64,000 bases of DNA from positions 1 to 64,000 of the forward strand of contig JBGSUA010000120.1 in NCBI GenBank assembly GCA_041753575.1, written 5' to 3'. Origin of the DNA: CG2-30-51-40 sp041753575. Its GTDB lineage: Bacteria > Desulfobacterota > DSM-4660 > Desulfatiglandales > Desulfatiglandaceae. Both the position numbers and the translations under genes were made by a program. A model generated the notes under the pieces. It did not search any database. It worked only from the letters and a program-made list of their open reading frames with translations, and had not been told where the DNA came from. This document shows, in pieces, positions 1 through 8,389 of this stretch (positions within the stretch are counted from its first letter, which is position 1; each line of letters starts with the position of its first letter).

Positions 1-42
1 GATAGCTTCATTTATGGCCCAGAGGTATCTTATTTCCTTCAT
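1..42 (-). CDS. acoB: 2-oxoacid/acetoin dehydrogenase E1 component, beta subunit (N-terminal fragment)
   Basis: Only the first 14 codons lie in the window; the gene continues past the left edge. They read MKEIRYLWAINEAI, which resembles the start of E1 beta subunits of pyruvate/acetoin dehydrogenases (family pattern MREITYxxAINEA). A GGAG ribosome binding site lies just upstream of the ATG on the minus strand. It follows the E1 alpha gene directly, the usual alpha-beta order, so the pair should form the thiamine-diphosphate decarboxylase of a 2-oxoacid or acetoin dehydrogenase complex. The identification rests on a short peptide plus position. Confidence 0.7.
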   Translation of the reverse strand, partial: MKEIRYLWAINEAI

Positions 43-62
43 GACTTACTCCATCAATAGAA

Positions 63-82
63 GTGACTGAGCGCCCAGTCAC
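63..82. promoter_or_regulatory. Inverted repeat, operator-like, in the E1 alpha/E1 beta gap
   Basis: The sequence GTGACTG-N6-CAGTCAC is a perfect 7-base inverted repeat. Its right 16 bases match two sites at 6693-6708 and 6755-6770 with a common pattern sTGAGCGnyyAsTCAC. A TetR-family regulator is encoded one gene upstream, so binding by that protein is the simplest inference. It may control a separate promoter for the beta subunit. Confidence 0.55.
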
Positions 83-98
83 CAATCGCAAAAATTTT

Positions 99-1058
99 TT
101 AAGAATACACCCCTGACATAAGCTCGGAAGGCTCAGGGAAAGGGCTGTTGCGAGCGAAGTCAAGAGCCTCCCTGATTTCTTCTTTTACCTCCCGGTCAAT
201 GGCAGCGCCGTCTTCTTCCCGCAAAAGATTCCGAGAAACAAGGCTCTTCTCAAAATCAGCCAAACAGTCCTGGTTACGCGCATCTGCCACATCCTCACCT
301 GGCCTGTATTTCTGGGCGTCGCCCACGAAGTGGCCATGCCATCTCCTGCTCTTGATCTCAAGGAGAGTCGGGCCCTCACCCCTCCTTGCCCTTTCTACGG
401 CATGACCGGCAGCTTCATAGATAGCGAAAAAATCATTCTTAACCACGACCCCTGGCATATCATAGGCTACCGCACGTGTGGCGACATCCTTTATTGTCAT
501 ATGCACGCTCTGAGCCGTGAATTCCGCCCAACCGTTGTTTTCGCACACATAGATAATAGGCAATTTCCATAGGGAGGCCATATTAAGGGACTCATGGAAG
601 GTCCCTTCGTCCGTTGCTCCCTCTCCGAAAAAACAAACCGTCACATCATCTCTGTTCTTGTACCTGATAGCGAAAGCGGCCCCAGTTGCGATGGGAATCC
701 CACCTCCCACTATGCCGTTCGCACCCATGATACCCAAGGGTTTATAGGCCAGATGCATTGAACCTGAACGGCCGAGACATGGGCCGTTTCTCCTTCCAAA
801 AAGCTCTGCCATAAAAGTTTTCAGATCTATTCCCTTGGCAAGGGCGTGGCCATGGCCCCTGTGAGTAGTGGCGATATAGTCTGACTCCCTGAGATGGCTG
901 CATATGCCTACCGGCGCTGCCTCCTGCCCTATGCAGACATGAATGAACCCTGGAATCTCCCCGGCTGAAAATACCTCCATCAGAGCCTCCTCTACACGCC
1001 GGATCTTCACCATGTCCCGGTAGGAGGCAACGAGAACTTCCCTCCTAGGTGTATTCAT
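99..1058 (-). CDS. acoA: Thiamine-diphosphate dehydrogenase E1 alpha subunit (acetoin/pyruvate dehydrogenase type)
   Basis: The 319-residue protein is full length for the AcoA/PdhA family. With the beta subunit it decarboxylates a 2-oxoacid or cleaves acetoin on thiamine diphosphate and passes the acyl group to lipoyl E2. The ThDP motif runs from GEG (residues 145-147) to ENN (173-175), with the expected region between. The substrate-channel segment THRGHGH (65-71) is also conserved. A GGAGG site precedes the ATG. The gene starts 4 bases after the TetR gene ends and belongs to the leftward TRAP/SDR operon. The E3 partner may be the lipoamide dehydrogenase at 6936-8321; no E2 is visible here. 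Sequence alone does not separate acetoin from pyruvate or branched-chain 2-oxoacids. Confidence 0.85.
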   Translation of the reverse strand: MNTPRREVLVASYRDMVKIRRVEEALMEVFSAGEIPGFIHVCIGQEAAPVGICSHLRESDYIATTHRGHGHALAKGIDLKTFMAELFGRRNGPCLGRSGSMHLAYKPLGIMGANGIVGGGIPIATGAAFAIRYKNRDDVTVCFFGEGATDEGTFHESLNMASLWKLPIIYVCENNGWAEFTAQSVHMTIKDVATRAVAYDMPGVVVKNDFFAIYEAAGHAVERARRGEGPTLLEIKSRRWHGHFVGDAQKYRPGEDVADARNQDCLADFEKSLVSRNLLREEDGAAIDREVKEEIREALDFARNSPFPEPSELMSGVYS

Positions 1059-1061
1059 CCC

Positions 1062-1703
1062 TTATCCTCCGTTTTCCGATGCTATTACTTCAATTCCTTT
1101 AAGCATGAAGTTCAGGATCTCATCCATTACTTTCTCCATGGAATCAAAACGCCGCCTCAGACTCCAACGCCTGAAGGTCATGATAACTGGTATGTAGCTT
1201 AAGAGATCCGCGCTCACCCGCAGCCTGGTCTGCTCTATTTTCCTTCCCTTGCAAGAGAAGTAGTCGCGAAGCAAATCCTCAAAAAGTTCAATATACTCCG
1301 TCTCCCGCGCTAGCACGATTCTAATGCTTTCCTTGTCAAGAGAGGCTGACTCCTTATAGAGAAACATTATTATATCCTGGTAATCATAAACAGTGATAAG
1401 GTTCTGGCGCAATGCCGCCCTAAGGCGTTCCTCGGGAGTCCCAGCTTCTCTTATGGCCGTTTCCATGTCTTCTCTCAGGGACCTTGTAATTTGCTCATAG
1501 ACTATAAATATTATATCTTCCTTGGAGCGAATATAGTTATACAGAGAACCCATGGTCAGGCCGGCAGCTTCGGCGATCTCACGCACGGTGGAATTATGAA
1601 AGCCCTTAGCAATAAAAACCTTAAGAGCTCCCTGTATTATCTGATTTCTTCTGATATCAATCAGGTCAGGGTTCTTTATTCTGGTTTTAACGCGCTTCTG
1701 CAT
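1062..1703 (-). CDS. TetR/AcrR-family transcriptional regulator
   Basis: The 213-residue protein has an N-terminal TetR helix-turn-helix (about residues 17-63, including STVREIAEAAGLTMGSLYNY) and an all-helical C-terminal ligand domain. Members of this family repress transport and catabolic operons and release DNA on binding a small molecule, often an acyl-CoA or aromatic compound. GGAG lies 9 bases upstream of the ATG. It lies within the operon dctPQM-SDR-SDR-tetR-acoA-acoB. Three similar inverted repeats flank the operon promoter (6693-6708, 6751-6774) and the acoA-acoB gap (63-82), so autoregulation is inferred. The ligand is unknown. Confidence 0.88.
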   Translation of the reverse strand: MQKRVKTRIKNPDLIDIRRNQIIQGALKVFIAKGFHNSTVREIAEAAGLTMGSLYNYIRSKEDIIFIVYEQITRSLREDMETAIREAGTPEERLRAALRQNLITVYDYQDIIMFLYKESASLDKESIRIVLARETEYIELFEDLLRDYFSCKGRKIEQTRLRVSADLLSYIPVIMTFRRWSLRRRFDSMEKVMDEILNFMLKGIEVIASENGG

Positions 1704-1746
1704 CTAAAACAGTCTCCTCAAAGATCATACGCTTCCTGATTCCGTA

Positions 1747-2505
1747 TCATACCATGAGCATCCCGCCGTTGATATCCAGGATGCTCCCGGTAATGAAATT
1801 GGACGCCTGGGAAACAAGAAACACAACGGCCTCAGCAATGTCTGAAGGCTCCCCCAGTCTCCCCAGCGGAACCATATCAGGTCTGTAAGGCTCGTTCTCG
1901 GTCATGGGAGTAGAAATGGGTCCCGGAGCTATCCCGTTCACATATATACCCAGCGGCGCACCGTGTTTTGCCGCCCACTTTACAAAGGCATGTATGCCGC
2001 CCTTCGAAGCGCAGTAATGCGGTCCGGCCAGCAATCCTCCGATGCGCCCGGCGATAGATCCGATACAAACGATCTTGCCGCTGCCCCGATCCAGCATTGA
2101 AGGCCAGACTGCCTGGGTCATTATGAAAGTTCCCCTCAGGTTAATGTCCAAAATGCGGTCCCACTCATCCAGACCGTAGTGATCAATCGGTTTCCCTGAT
2201 CTCCCGAGAACCCCCGCGTTATTGACCAGAAAATCAATACCCCCAAGCAGTTTCTTGGCGGCTTCTACGCAATTCCGGACGCTCTTGATCTCACTGACAT
2301 CACAAGAAATCTCATCAATATGCCATCCCCGTGAAACACCCTCCGCCACCGTATCGGCACAAGACAGCACATCACATGCCACGACAGCCGCTCCCTCCCT
2401 GGCCAGCGCAAGGCACACCGCCCTTCCTATCCCACGCGCAGCTCCCGTGACTATTCCCGCCTTGCCTTCGAGTGCTATGGGTCCGCTAACCGGCGCAGCT
2501 TTCAT
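1747..2505 (-). CDS. Short-chain dehydrogenase/reductase (SDR)
   Basis: This classical SDR has 252 residues. The nucleotide motif TGAARGIG begins at residue 20, NNAGV follows in the middle, and the catalytic Ser, Tyr and Lys appear in the stretch ending YCASK. The C-terminal part has the IAPGPI motif and ends in DINGG, as in the 3-oxoacyl-ACP reductase/3-hydroxyacyl-CoA dehydrogenase branch. It is expected to oxidise or reduce a hydroxyl or keto group with NAD(P). An AGGAGG site precedes the ATG. Its place between TRAP transporter genes and dehydrogenase E1 genes suggests it acts on the imported substrate. The substrate is not predictable. Confidence 0.85.
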   Translation of the reverse strand: MKAAPVSGPIALEGKAGIVTGAARGIGRAVCLALAREGAAVVACDVLSCADTVAEGVSRGWHIDEISCDVSEIKSVRNCVEAAKKLLGGIDFLVNNAGVLGRSGKPIDHYGLDEWDRILDINLRGTFIMTQAVWPSMLDRGSGKIVCIGSIAGRIGGLLAGPHYCASKGGIHAFVKWAAKHGAPLGIYVNGIAPGPISTPMTENEPYRPDMVPLGRLGEPSDIAEAVVFLVSQASNFITGSILDINGGMLMV

Positions 2506-2532
2506 AACATCCTCCTTCTGCAGGACTTCAAA

Positions 2533-3318
2533 TTATCTTGGATACGCCGACCAGCCCCCATCCGCCAGCCAGCCGCCGTCCACCGTTAATATCGTTCCCG
2601 TAATATGTCCGGCGCGCGAGGAAACCAGAAAAAGAGCCGCTTCGGCTATCTCCTCCGGGGAGAGCATGGTCTTCATCGGAGTCCTCTCTATTATCCTGGA
2701 AGAGTCCCGCTGCCCACGCGCTATCATACCCTCCATAAGCGGAGTAAGAACATACCCCGGCGCTAAAGCGTTAACCCGGATATTGGCATGGGCCCACTCC
2801 CGTGCCAGTATCCGTGTAAGCATATTGACAGCGCTTTTCATCGGGCCGTACATGACAAGAGGCAGCGGGGTAAGACCCGCGATAGAGGAGATATTTACTA
2901 TGACACCCCCCTTACCCTTGCTCATCTCCTTGACAGCATTCCTGCAACAAAGATAAAGGCCCTTGTAGTCAACAGCGAAAATGCTGTCCACAAAACTCAG
3001 GTCCAGGTCCAGGATGGAAACAGCCGGGTGTGTCCTGCCGGCATTGTTGATCAGTATATCAACTGATCCATAAGCTTCCATGGCCCTTTCGAATACGAAA
3101 TCAACCTCTCCCGCATCTGAAATATCCGCCTTCAAGGGCATCGCCTGAGAGCCCTTTCTTATGATGATCCCGGCAGTCTCCTCCGCGTCTGTCAAGCTCA
3201 GATCCGGGATAACCAGGCGGGCACCCTGCGCGGCAAGCCCGATAGCAATAGCCCTGCCGATGCCGGCTCCTCCACCTGTGACAATAGCAACATTTCCTTC
3301 GAGCTCTTTTTCCATCAT
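2533..3318 (-). CDS. Short-chain dehydrogenase/reductase (SDR)
   Basis: This is a second classical SDR of 261 residues. It has TGGGAGIG near the N-terminus, NNAG in the middle and a catalytic set comprising NISS and the Tyr-x3-Lys in MYGPMK, and it ends with TVDGG. It lies 28 bases upstream of the next SDR gene in the same orientation. The two proteins are clearly different in sequence, so this is not a recent tandem duplication. Two ATG codons overlap at the start; the first is used here. The probable role is one of two successive redox steps on the substrate brought in by the adjacent TRAP transporter. The specific reaction is unknown. Confidence 0.85.
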   Translation of the reverse strand: MMEKELEGNVAIVTGGGAGIGRAIAIGLAAQGARLVIPDLSLTDAEETAGIIIRKGSQAMPLKADISDAGEVDFVFERAMEAYGSVDILINNAGRTHPAVSILDLDLSFVDSIFAVDYKGLYLCCRNAVKEMSKGKGGVIVNISSIAGLTPLPLVMYGPMKSAVNMLTRILAREWAHANIRVNALAPGYVLTPLMEGMIARGQRDSSRIIERTPMKTMLSPEEIAEAALFLVSSRAGHITGTILTVDGGWLADGGWSAYPR

Positions 3319-3343
3319 CCTTAACCTCGTTACTCCAGACCGA

Positions 3344-4654
3344 TCACTTAAGAAGCCCGGGAAGATATGTCAGGATGCCGGGAAACAGGATACACAGCCC
3401 CAGACAAAAGATTTTTACCGCTGTGAAAGGCATAACTGCTTTGTAAATATCCATGATGGTTATGCCGTCCGGAGCCACGCCTTTCATATAGAAGATATTA
3501 AGCCCAAACGGCGGGGTGATGTAGCCTATTACGACGGCAATGACGAATAATAACATGAACCAGAGAAGATCTATTCCGAGTGCGTTGATTACAGGGAGAA
3601 AAATGGGGATGCAGATCATGGAAATGGCTACCGGGTCTATGAACATACCCATTATCAGGGCTATCCCCAACATCACGATTATTATGCCCATCGCCCCGAA
3701 TGGGAGGTTTGAAAGCACATCCAGAACAAGGTGACCGGTTCCGGTAACAGTGACAAGCGCCGAATAGCATCCGCCTCCGACTACAAGCCACATGATCATG
3801 CATGTCACCCTCATCGCGAGTTTGAAGGCGCTTGCCATATCAGACAAATTGAATTTTCCGTAGGCCATCGCTATTACCACTGCTCCCATGGCACCGAAGC
3901 CGGCAGCCTCTGTCGGCGTGAATATCCCGGTATAGATTCCCCCCATGATGAAGAAAATGAGACCAAGGGGCAGGATCACGTATTTCAGGCTGGCCACTTT
4001 CTCCCTCATGCTCCCTCTCTCAGAAGGATCAATGGCCGGGCCGTCCTGGGGACGGATCGCGCAGCGAATCCCCATGTAAAGCGCATAGCCTAATGTGATG
4101 AGCAGGCCCGGAAAGACCCCGCCTAGAAAAAGCTTGCCCACTGAAAGCTGGGCGTATCCGCCTACGATGATCATCAATACGCTTGGAGGTATCAGAGGCC
4201 CGAGGGCTCCCCCGACTGTGACGATTCCGACCGCCATGTGCTTATTATAATTCCTCTTCAGCATCTCAGGCAGGGCTATGAGTCCCATAGTAGTTGTGGC
4301 AGTTGCCCCTATGCCGCTCAGGGCGTCAATGATGGCACAGATAAATATGGTTCCTATGGCAAGTCCCCCGCGCAGCGGCCCCATCCACATATGCATGGTG
4401 GCGTAAAGAGAGCTCGCTATGCCTGAAAACTGCAGGATTGCCGCCATCAAGACAAAAAGCGGAATGGCTATGAATACCTCCGTTCCAATCTGTTTGAAGG
4501 CGGAACCGACCACCATAAAGAGCGCGGAAGGGCCAAGGAATAGATACAGCAGCAGCGCAGAGAGCCCTGTAAGGGCGAAAGCCACAGGAAGCCCTGTCAT
4601 CAGCAGGATCAGAAGTGAGATAACAGTAATTAAAGCAATCATCCAGGGTTCCAT
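3344..4654 (-). CDS. dctM: TRAP transporter large permease, DctM type
   Basis: The 436-residue protein is almost wholly hydrophobic, with about 12 predicted membrane segments. It shows family features such as GLPVAFALTGLSALLLY near the N-terminus and ALGPLIPPSVLMIIVG in the middle. DctM is the transport subunit of tripartite ATP-independent periplasmic transporters and uses a sodium or proton gradient to import organic acids caught by DctP. A TTG two codons upstream is in frame, but the ATG at 4654 has a GGGAGG site at good spacing. The small permease gene ends at 4657 just upstream, giving near-contact typical of dctQM pairs. Confidence 0.93.
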   Translation of the reverse strand: MEPWMIALITVISLLILLMTGLPVAFALTGLSALLLYLFLGPSALFMVVGSAFKQIGTEVFIAIPLFVLMAAILQFSGIASSLYATMHMWMGPLRGGLAIGTIFICAIIDALSGIGATATTTMGLIALPEMLKRNYNKHMAVGIVTVGGALGPLIPPSVLMIIVGGYAQLSVGKLFLGGVFPGLLITLGYALYMGIRCAIRPQDGPAIDPSERGSMREKVASLKYVILPLGLIFFIMGGIYTGIFTPTEAAGFGAMGAVVIAMAYGKFNLSDMASAFKLAMRVTCMIMWLVVGGGCYSALVTVTGTGHLVLDVLSNLPFGAMGIIIVMLGIALIMGMFIDPVAISMICIPIFLPVINALGIDLLWFMLLFVIAVVIGYITPPFGLNIFYMKGVAPDGITIMDIYKAVMPFTAVKIFCLGLCILFPGILTYLPGLLK

Positions 4655-4656
4655 GG

Positions 4657-5166
4657 TCAATCCCTCCCTGAGCCCGGCTTCTTCAAGATGACGAGAATAT
4701 TTTGCAGGAGGTCCGACACTCCCTGGAGTAGAACGAAGAAGGCGCCTACCGGGACCAGAAGCTTCATGATATAGTAGGGAGGGGCCCAGACAGTAGGCAT
4801 TGTCTCTCCGGCCTTAATGGACATCCAGGCCATCTCCCATCCGCCCAGGATCATCACTATGATGCCGGCAAAGAAGAAAAAGGAGGTCATGATGTCCAGC
4901 CAGGCCCTCTTGCGGGGATCCATCTTCATAACGAAGACATCAACCACCACGTGTCCTTTCTGAAGCAGGGTATAGCCGCCCCCAAGCATCGCGATCCCTG
5001 CAAAGACCTGAATATTGAGATCCCAGGCCCATATAGTGGGTCGCTTCACCAGATACCGCATAATCACTTCATATACGGTGATCAGGACGAGAGGCGCCAT
5101 CAGGAAGGCAGCTATTTTGCCCACTAATTCATTGATATTGCTCACTATTTTAATGAAGGTCTGCAT
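4657..5166 (-). CDS. dctQ: TRAP transporter small permease, DctQ type
   Basis: The protein has 169 residues and four predicted membrane helices, the standard DctQ layout. It contains the family-like stretch VYEVIMRYLVKRPTIWAWDL. A longer frame is open to 5259 but would overlap the dctP coding region; the ATG at 5166 is preceded by AAGGAGG at ideal spacing, so that start is chosen. It forms the membrane complex with DctM and is needed for transport. It lies between dctP and dctM in a single leftward unit. Confidence 0.92.
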   Translation of the reverse strand: MQTFIKIVSNINELVGKIAAFLMAPLVLITVYEVIMRYLVKRPTIWAWDLNIQVFAGIAMLGGGYTLLQKGHVVVDVFVMKMDPRKRAWLDIMTSFFFFAGIIVMILGGWEMAWMSIKAGETMPTVWAPPYYIMKLLVPVGAFFVLLQGVSDLLQNILVILKKPGSGRD

Positions 5167-5239
5167 TATCGCTTTCCTCCTTGGAGCGTTTCTTGTCGGG
5201 GAGCGAGTTTTTTTGTCATGCCCCCCGAAATTGGATTGC

Positions 5240-6262
5240 CTAATCCATTGGCCTGCCAAGGTCTCGCATCTGTGCCTTTATGATTTCAACACCTTTTGCC
5301 ATCCTCGGGCTTTTGGCTGCAAGCTCGTCCCAAATGGGCTTGACAAGCGCTCGCATCTTTGCCATCTCCTCTTCGGGAAGCCAGGAGATCTTCACTGAAC
5401 CCATGTTGACTGATTTGTTGAGGGAATCCTTGCATTGAGTGATATATCGGTTGCTGGTATCGTTTAGGATGTACCTGGTTCCCTCCTCCACAATTTTCCT
5501 CAGATCAGCGGGGAGCTTCTCCAGGGATTTGTTGTTTATTACCAGGGATAGCGCGATCTGGGCCGCAGTCGGCAGGGTGTAGTACTCAACAACCTCGTGG
5601 AACTTAATGTCCTGAAGGCCGGTCGCCCCGTAAATAGCTCCGTCAATGGTCCCGAGTTTCATGGCCATGTACATCTCAGCGCCGGGGACTACCACAACCG
5701 AGGCCCCGAGTTTCTGGACATATTTTCCATAAACGCCCAGAGCCCGGATCTTTCTTCCCTTCAGGTCATCAAGCTTGTTTACAGGAAAGTTGGTATTGAA
5801 ATGGTAGTAACAGTCAGCAGCGCACGGATACCATTTGATATTGTGTTCGGCATAGGCCTCCTGAATGATTTGTCCCAGGCCCCTGTTGTACATCACGTCC
5901 CAGACCTCATCCCAGGTTCTGTGACCCTGGGGAAGTCCTATCTCAAGGTCGGTTTCGGGGATGAGTCCAGTGTAGAAACCGCCATATGTTATAGCGCAGT
6001 CAAATACCCCCTTCTCCAGATAGGAAATAATATCCTTGACGTCACACATTGCGCCAGGAGGGAGGATCTCTATCTTGAGCCGTCCACCTGTAATGTTTTC
6101 TATCGCCTTTGCCCACTCGACGCCATGCATCATAACCGATGTTCCGACCGGATAGGATGCCTGCATCTTCCAGTGATAAACCTTCTCAGCCGCTAATCCA
6201 TTAATGGCAAGCCCGCAGACTACCATAAACACCACACCAAACAAGAGTAAGCCCTTCTTCAT
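5240..6262 (-). CDS. dctP: TRAP transporter solute-binding protein, DctP type
   Basis: This is a 340-residue periplasmic binding protein. A signal peptide spans residues 1 to about 24 (KK, hydrophobic core, then GLAA before Glu). The mature part has DctP-family features, including DDLKGRKIRA, in which the Arg usually binds the ligand carboxylate, and the segment MYMAMKLGTIDGAIYG. A GGAGGG site supports the ATG at 6262 rather than the upstream in-frame start at 6298. It is the first gene of the leftward operon and should determine which organic acid is imported. Because of the downstream SDR and dehydrogenase genes, a hydroxy- or keto-acid is a reasonable guess, but it is only inference. Confidence 0.93.
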   Translation of the reverse strand: MKKGLLLFGVVFMVVCGLAINGLAAEKVYHWKMQASYPVGTSVMMHGVEWAKAIENITGGRLKIEILPPGAMCDVKDIISYLEKGVFDCAITYGGFYTGLIPETDLEIGLPQGHRTWDEVWDVMYNRGLGQIIQEAYAEHNIKWYPCAADCYYHFNTNFPVNKLDDLKGRKIRALGVYGKYVQKLGASVVVVPGAEMYMAMKLGTIDGAIYGATGLQDIKFHEVVEYYTLPTAAQIALSLVINNKSLEKLPADLRKIVEEGTRYILNDTSNRYITQCKDSLNKSVNMGSVKISWLPEEEMAKMRALVKPIWDELAAKSPRMAKGVEIIKAQMRDLGRPMD

Positions 6263-6692
6263 CGCAGTCCCTCCATGAAATTCATGCATAAGGTACATTA
6301 CAAAAAGTCGTCCCCTTCCAGTTTAAAAGCTTCTCAGCCACTTACAAACCCTATCACTTTTTGCAGCCTGCAGAGCGTCCATCTTCGGCATCGTCGATAA
6401 AACTAACTTAGAATTATTCTCCCACCCTAGATCATGGGCATCACCCCTTTCAATAGCTTGATTGATTCCAAGATAATAACTCTATATTGTTTGAAACACT
6501 TGACGGTAAGAAATGCATTTCACAGCAGGAACAAAAAAATAAAGCTCCACAAGTGGTCCTTGGGAAGTGGGAAAGTAGCAGATTTCGTATCAAGACCAAT
6601 ACCCTCCTAGAAGGAAGGTTAAACGGCACCCCTGCACAGGATACTGTTGTGACTAATTGCAGGGCAGTCCTCTACGCTGATGAATTTCAGTA

Positions 6693-6708
6693 GTGAGCGT
6701 TCACTCAC
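6693..6708. promoter_or_regulatory. Operator-like site downstream of the TRAP operon promoter
   Basis: GTGAGCGTTCACTCAC is an imperfect palindrome with 5-base arms GTGAG/CTCAC. It shares the pattern sTGAGCGnyyAsTCAC with the sites at 67-82 and 6755-6770. On the minus strand it falls a few bases after the expected transcription start, a position where a bound repressor would block the promoter. Confidence 0.6.
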
Positions 6709-6719
6709 CTTTAGAAAAG

Positions 6720-6747
6720 CTTAAAATTTTTCAAAGTCTTTTGTCAA
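6720..6747 (-). promoter_or_regulatory. Sigma-70-type promoter for the dctPQM-SDR-tetR-aco operon
   Basis: On the minus strand a perfect TTGACA -35 box (6742-6747) is followed after 16 bases by TTTAAG (6720-6725) as a moderate -10 box. The promoter is framed by two related operator-like repeats. The transcription start would be near 6712. Confidence 0.6.
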
Positions 6748-6750
6748 CAT

Positions 6751-6774
6751 AAAAGTGAGCGGTTAGTCACTTTT
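6751..6774. promoter_or_regulatory. Operator-like palindrome next to the -35 box
   Basis: AAAAGTGA-N8-TCACTTTT is an inverted repeat with perfect 8-base arms. It abuts the -35 box of the TRAP operon promoter and matches the pattern of the sites at 67-82 and 6693-6708. Binding by the TetR regulator encoded in the operon is inferred. Confidence 0.62.
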
Positions 6775-6935
6775 ATTTGAAGCAGATATTTTTCACAGTA
6801 TAAATAATAAGTTAAACATGTTACATAAAATACGGTGAGACGGATACCGTTTCAATAATTATGGTCTTCCTTGCCGTATTAGAGAGTTGCCATGCGCAAA
6901 GCATTTGGTCGTTTCAAGCCAAGCAGCATGAAAGA

Positions 6936-8321
6936 TTATACGGTCTGGCCTCTGCAATCGCGGGCGGCCTCGGCAATGGATTCGCTGAGTGTCGGGTGAG
7001 GAAAGACAACCCTTGATAGCTCTTCCGCCGTTGCCTCCATTTGAATCGCCAGCACGCAGGCGCCGGCCATCTCGGATGCGAACTCCCCTATAATATGAAT
7101 CCCTAAGACCTCGCCGTATTTTTTGTCGCAAACGACTTCCACTGCCCCTTCCTGCTGGGAAAGAATCATCCCGAGAGGGTTCATTGAAAGCGCAGCGGTG
7201 CCTGTAACCACTTCATAACCGGCGTCCTTAGCCTGTCTGGGAGTGAGGCCCACGCACGCGATCTGGGGCTTCGTAAAAAGTACCCTCGGAACCGCCTTTT
7301 GATTGAACGAGATACTTCCGCCCATGGCGTTTTGCGCGGCGATCATGCCCTGGCTTGAGGCAATGTGGGAATAATGCCGCTCCGCGGGGCTTGCCGCGTC
7401 TCCTATCGCATATACCCCCTTGGCAGAGGTCTCCAGTCGTTCGTTTACCTTGATGAATGGAGCGGATGGATCAAGACCGACAGTTTCAAGACCGATTCCC
7501 TCAAGGGCTGACACCCTGTCAGGCTGGATTACCACATCAAAATCCTGTGTTGTCTTGCCCTTTGAGTCGGATATCTCGCAAGCCCAGCCCCCCTTGCCTT
7601 TCCTTGCCTCCGAAATCACGGCTCCGGTATGAATGGCTATCCCCTCCCTTTTAAGGACCTTCGTAAGCCTTGTGCCTATCGTCTTGCTCTCTGATGAAAG
7701 GAGGGATTTTTCAGGGGTAGCTATGGCTACCTCCGAGCCGAAACGCCTCAGGAACTGAGCTATCTCAAGAGACCATGGACTCGATCCATAGAGGAGGGCT
7801 CTGCCTGGGAGGTCTCTGGACTCAAGAATCCAGTCGGAGTTCAAAAGGGCATCGCCTTGAAGATCCCCTTCCGGAGTCCGCCCCTTCCAGCGACCCCCCG
7901 TCGCAAGGATTACGGCCCTTGCGGTGAAGGTCTTCCCGCCGACCGCCACAGCTCCGCTTCCGGCAAGGCGGCCCTTCCCTTGAACCATTTCCACACCATG
8001 CCTTTTCAGCATGCCGTTTACTCCCTGCCGCATGAATCCCAGAAGATCATTTTGCCTCTTAAGCAGGGATTTGAAGCTGCTGGAGAGCCGATCGCACGTG
8101 ATACCCATCTCCCTTCCAAGATCCAGGTCTCCCATGATGCGCGAAGCGGTCATGAAATGCGTGAAGGGAACGCAGCCTCTGTTCATGCAAAGCCCTCCAA
8201 GATCCCCTGATTCAACAATAAGCACCTTGCCCTTAAGCTGCCCCGCCTTGACGGCGGCGGCCACTCCTCCCGCCCCCGCGCCTATTACGGCGACATCATA
8301 TTGATACGTTCCTTCAGACAT
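6936..8321 (-). CDS. lpdA: Dihydrolipoamide dehydrogenase-like pyridine nucleotide-disulfide oxidoreductase (E3)
   Basis: The protein has 461 residues. An FAD motif VIGAGAGGVAAA lies near the N-terminus. The redox-active disulfide pair is present as GGLCMNRGC, a variant of the usual GGTCLNVGC. A second nucleotide-binding segment, the GDAA flavin motif (AIGDAASP) and the C-terminal HPTLSE catalytic motif are all conserved. It reoxidises dihydrolipoamide and reduces NAD in 2-oxoacid or acetoin dehydrogenase complexes, and could be the E3 partner of the E1 genes at the left end. The Phe-Thr-His following the second Cys, in place of Ser/Thr-Lys, is unusual, so a related disulfide reductase remains possible. 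Confidence 0.85.
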   Translation of the reverse strand: MSEGTYQYDVAVIGAGAGGVAAAVKAGQLKGKVLIVESGDLGGLCMNRGCVPFTHFMTASRIMGDLDLGREMGITCDRLSSSFKSLLKRQNDLLGFMRQGVNGMLKRHGVEMVQGKGRLAGSGAVAVGGKTFTARAVILATGGRWKGRTPEGDLQGDALLNSDWILESRDLPGRALLYGSSPWSLEIAQFLRRFGSEVAIATPEKSLLSSESKTIGTRLTKVLKREGIAIHTGAVISEARKGKGGWACEISDSKGKTTQDFDVVIQPDRVSALEGIGLETVGLDPSAPFIKVNERLETSAKGVYAIGDAASPAERHYSHIASSQGMIAAQNAMGGSISFNQKAVPRVLFTKPQIACVGLTPRQAKDAGYEVVTGTAALSMNPLGMILSQQEGAVEVVCDKKYGEVLGIHIIGEFASEMAGACVLAIQMEATAEELSRVVFPHPTLSESIAEAARDCRGQTV

Positions 8322-8389
8322 TAAAATATCTCCACTATCACAGCCGGCTCCGTGCCCGGGGGAATGAGAAAGGCATGCCCTCGATATTT

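Larger units (their letters stand above)
6263..6935. other. Intergenic region upstream of the TRAP operon
   Basis: This 673-base gap separates the TRAP operon from the end of the lipoamide dehydrogenase gene. Its distal part holds a promoter and two operator-like inverted repeats (6693-6774). The predicted transcript would have a leader of about 450 bases before dctP. I see no convincing gene, riboswitch or terminator in the leader. A 68-codon rightward frame at 6487-6693 starts with TTG and lacks a ribosome binding site. Confidence 0.6.

Noticed and set aside
2222..2956. A long rightward open frame (244 codons) opposite the two SDR genes
   Set aside because: It is antisense to clear SDR coding sequence with intact motifs and spans the gap between them; composition is Ser/Pro/Ala-rich as expected of shadow frames.
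6487..6693. A 68-codon rightward open frame in the gap before the TRAP operon
   Set aside because: It starts with TTG, has no ribosome binding site and matches no family I know; its end lies at the operator site. It is most likely chance.
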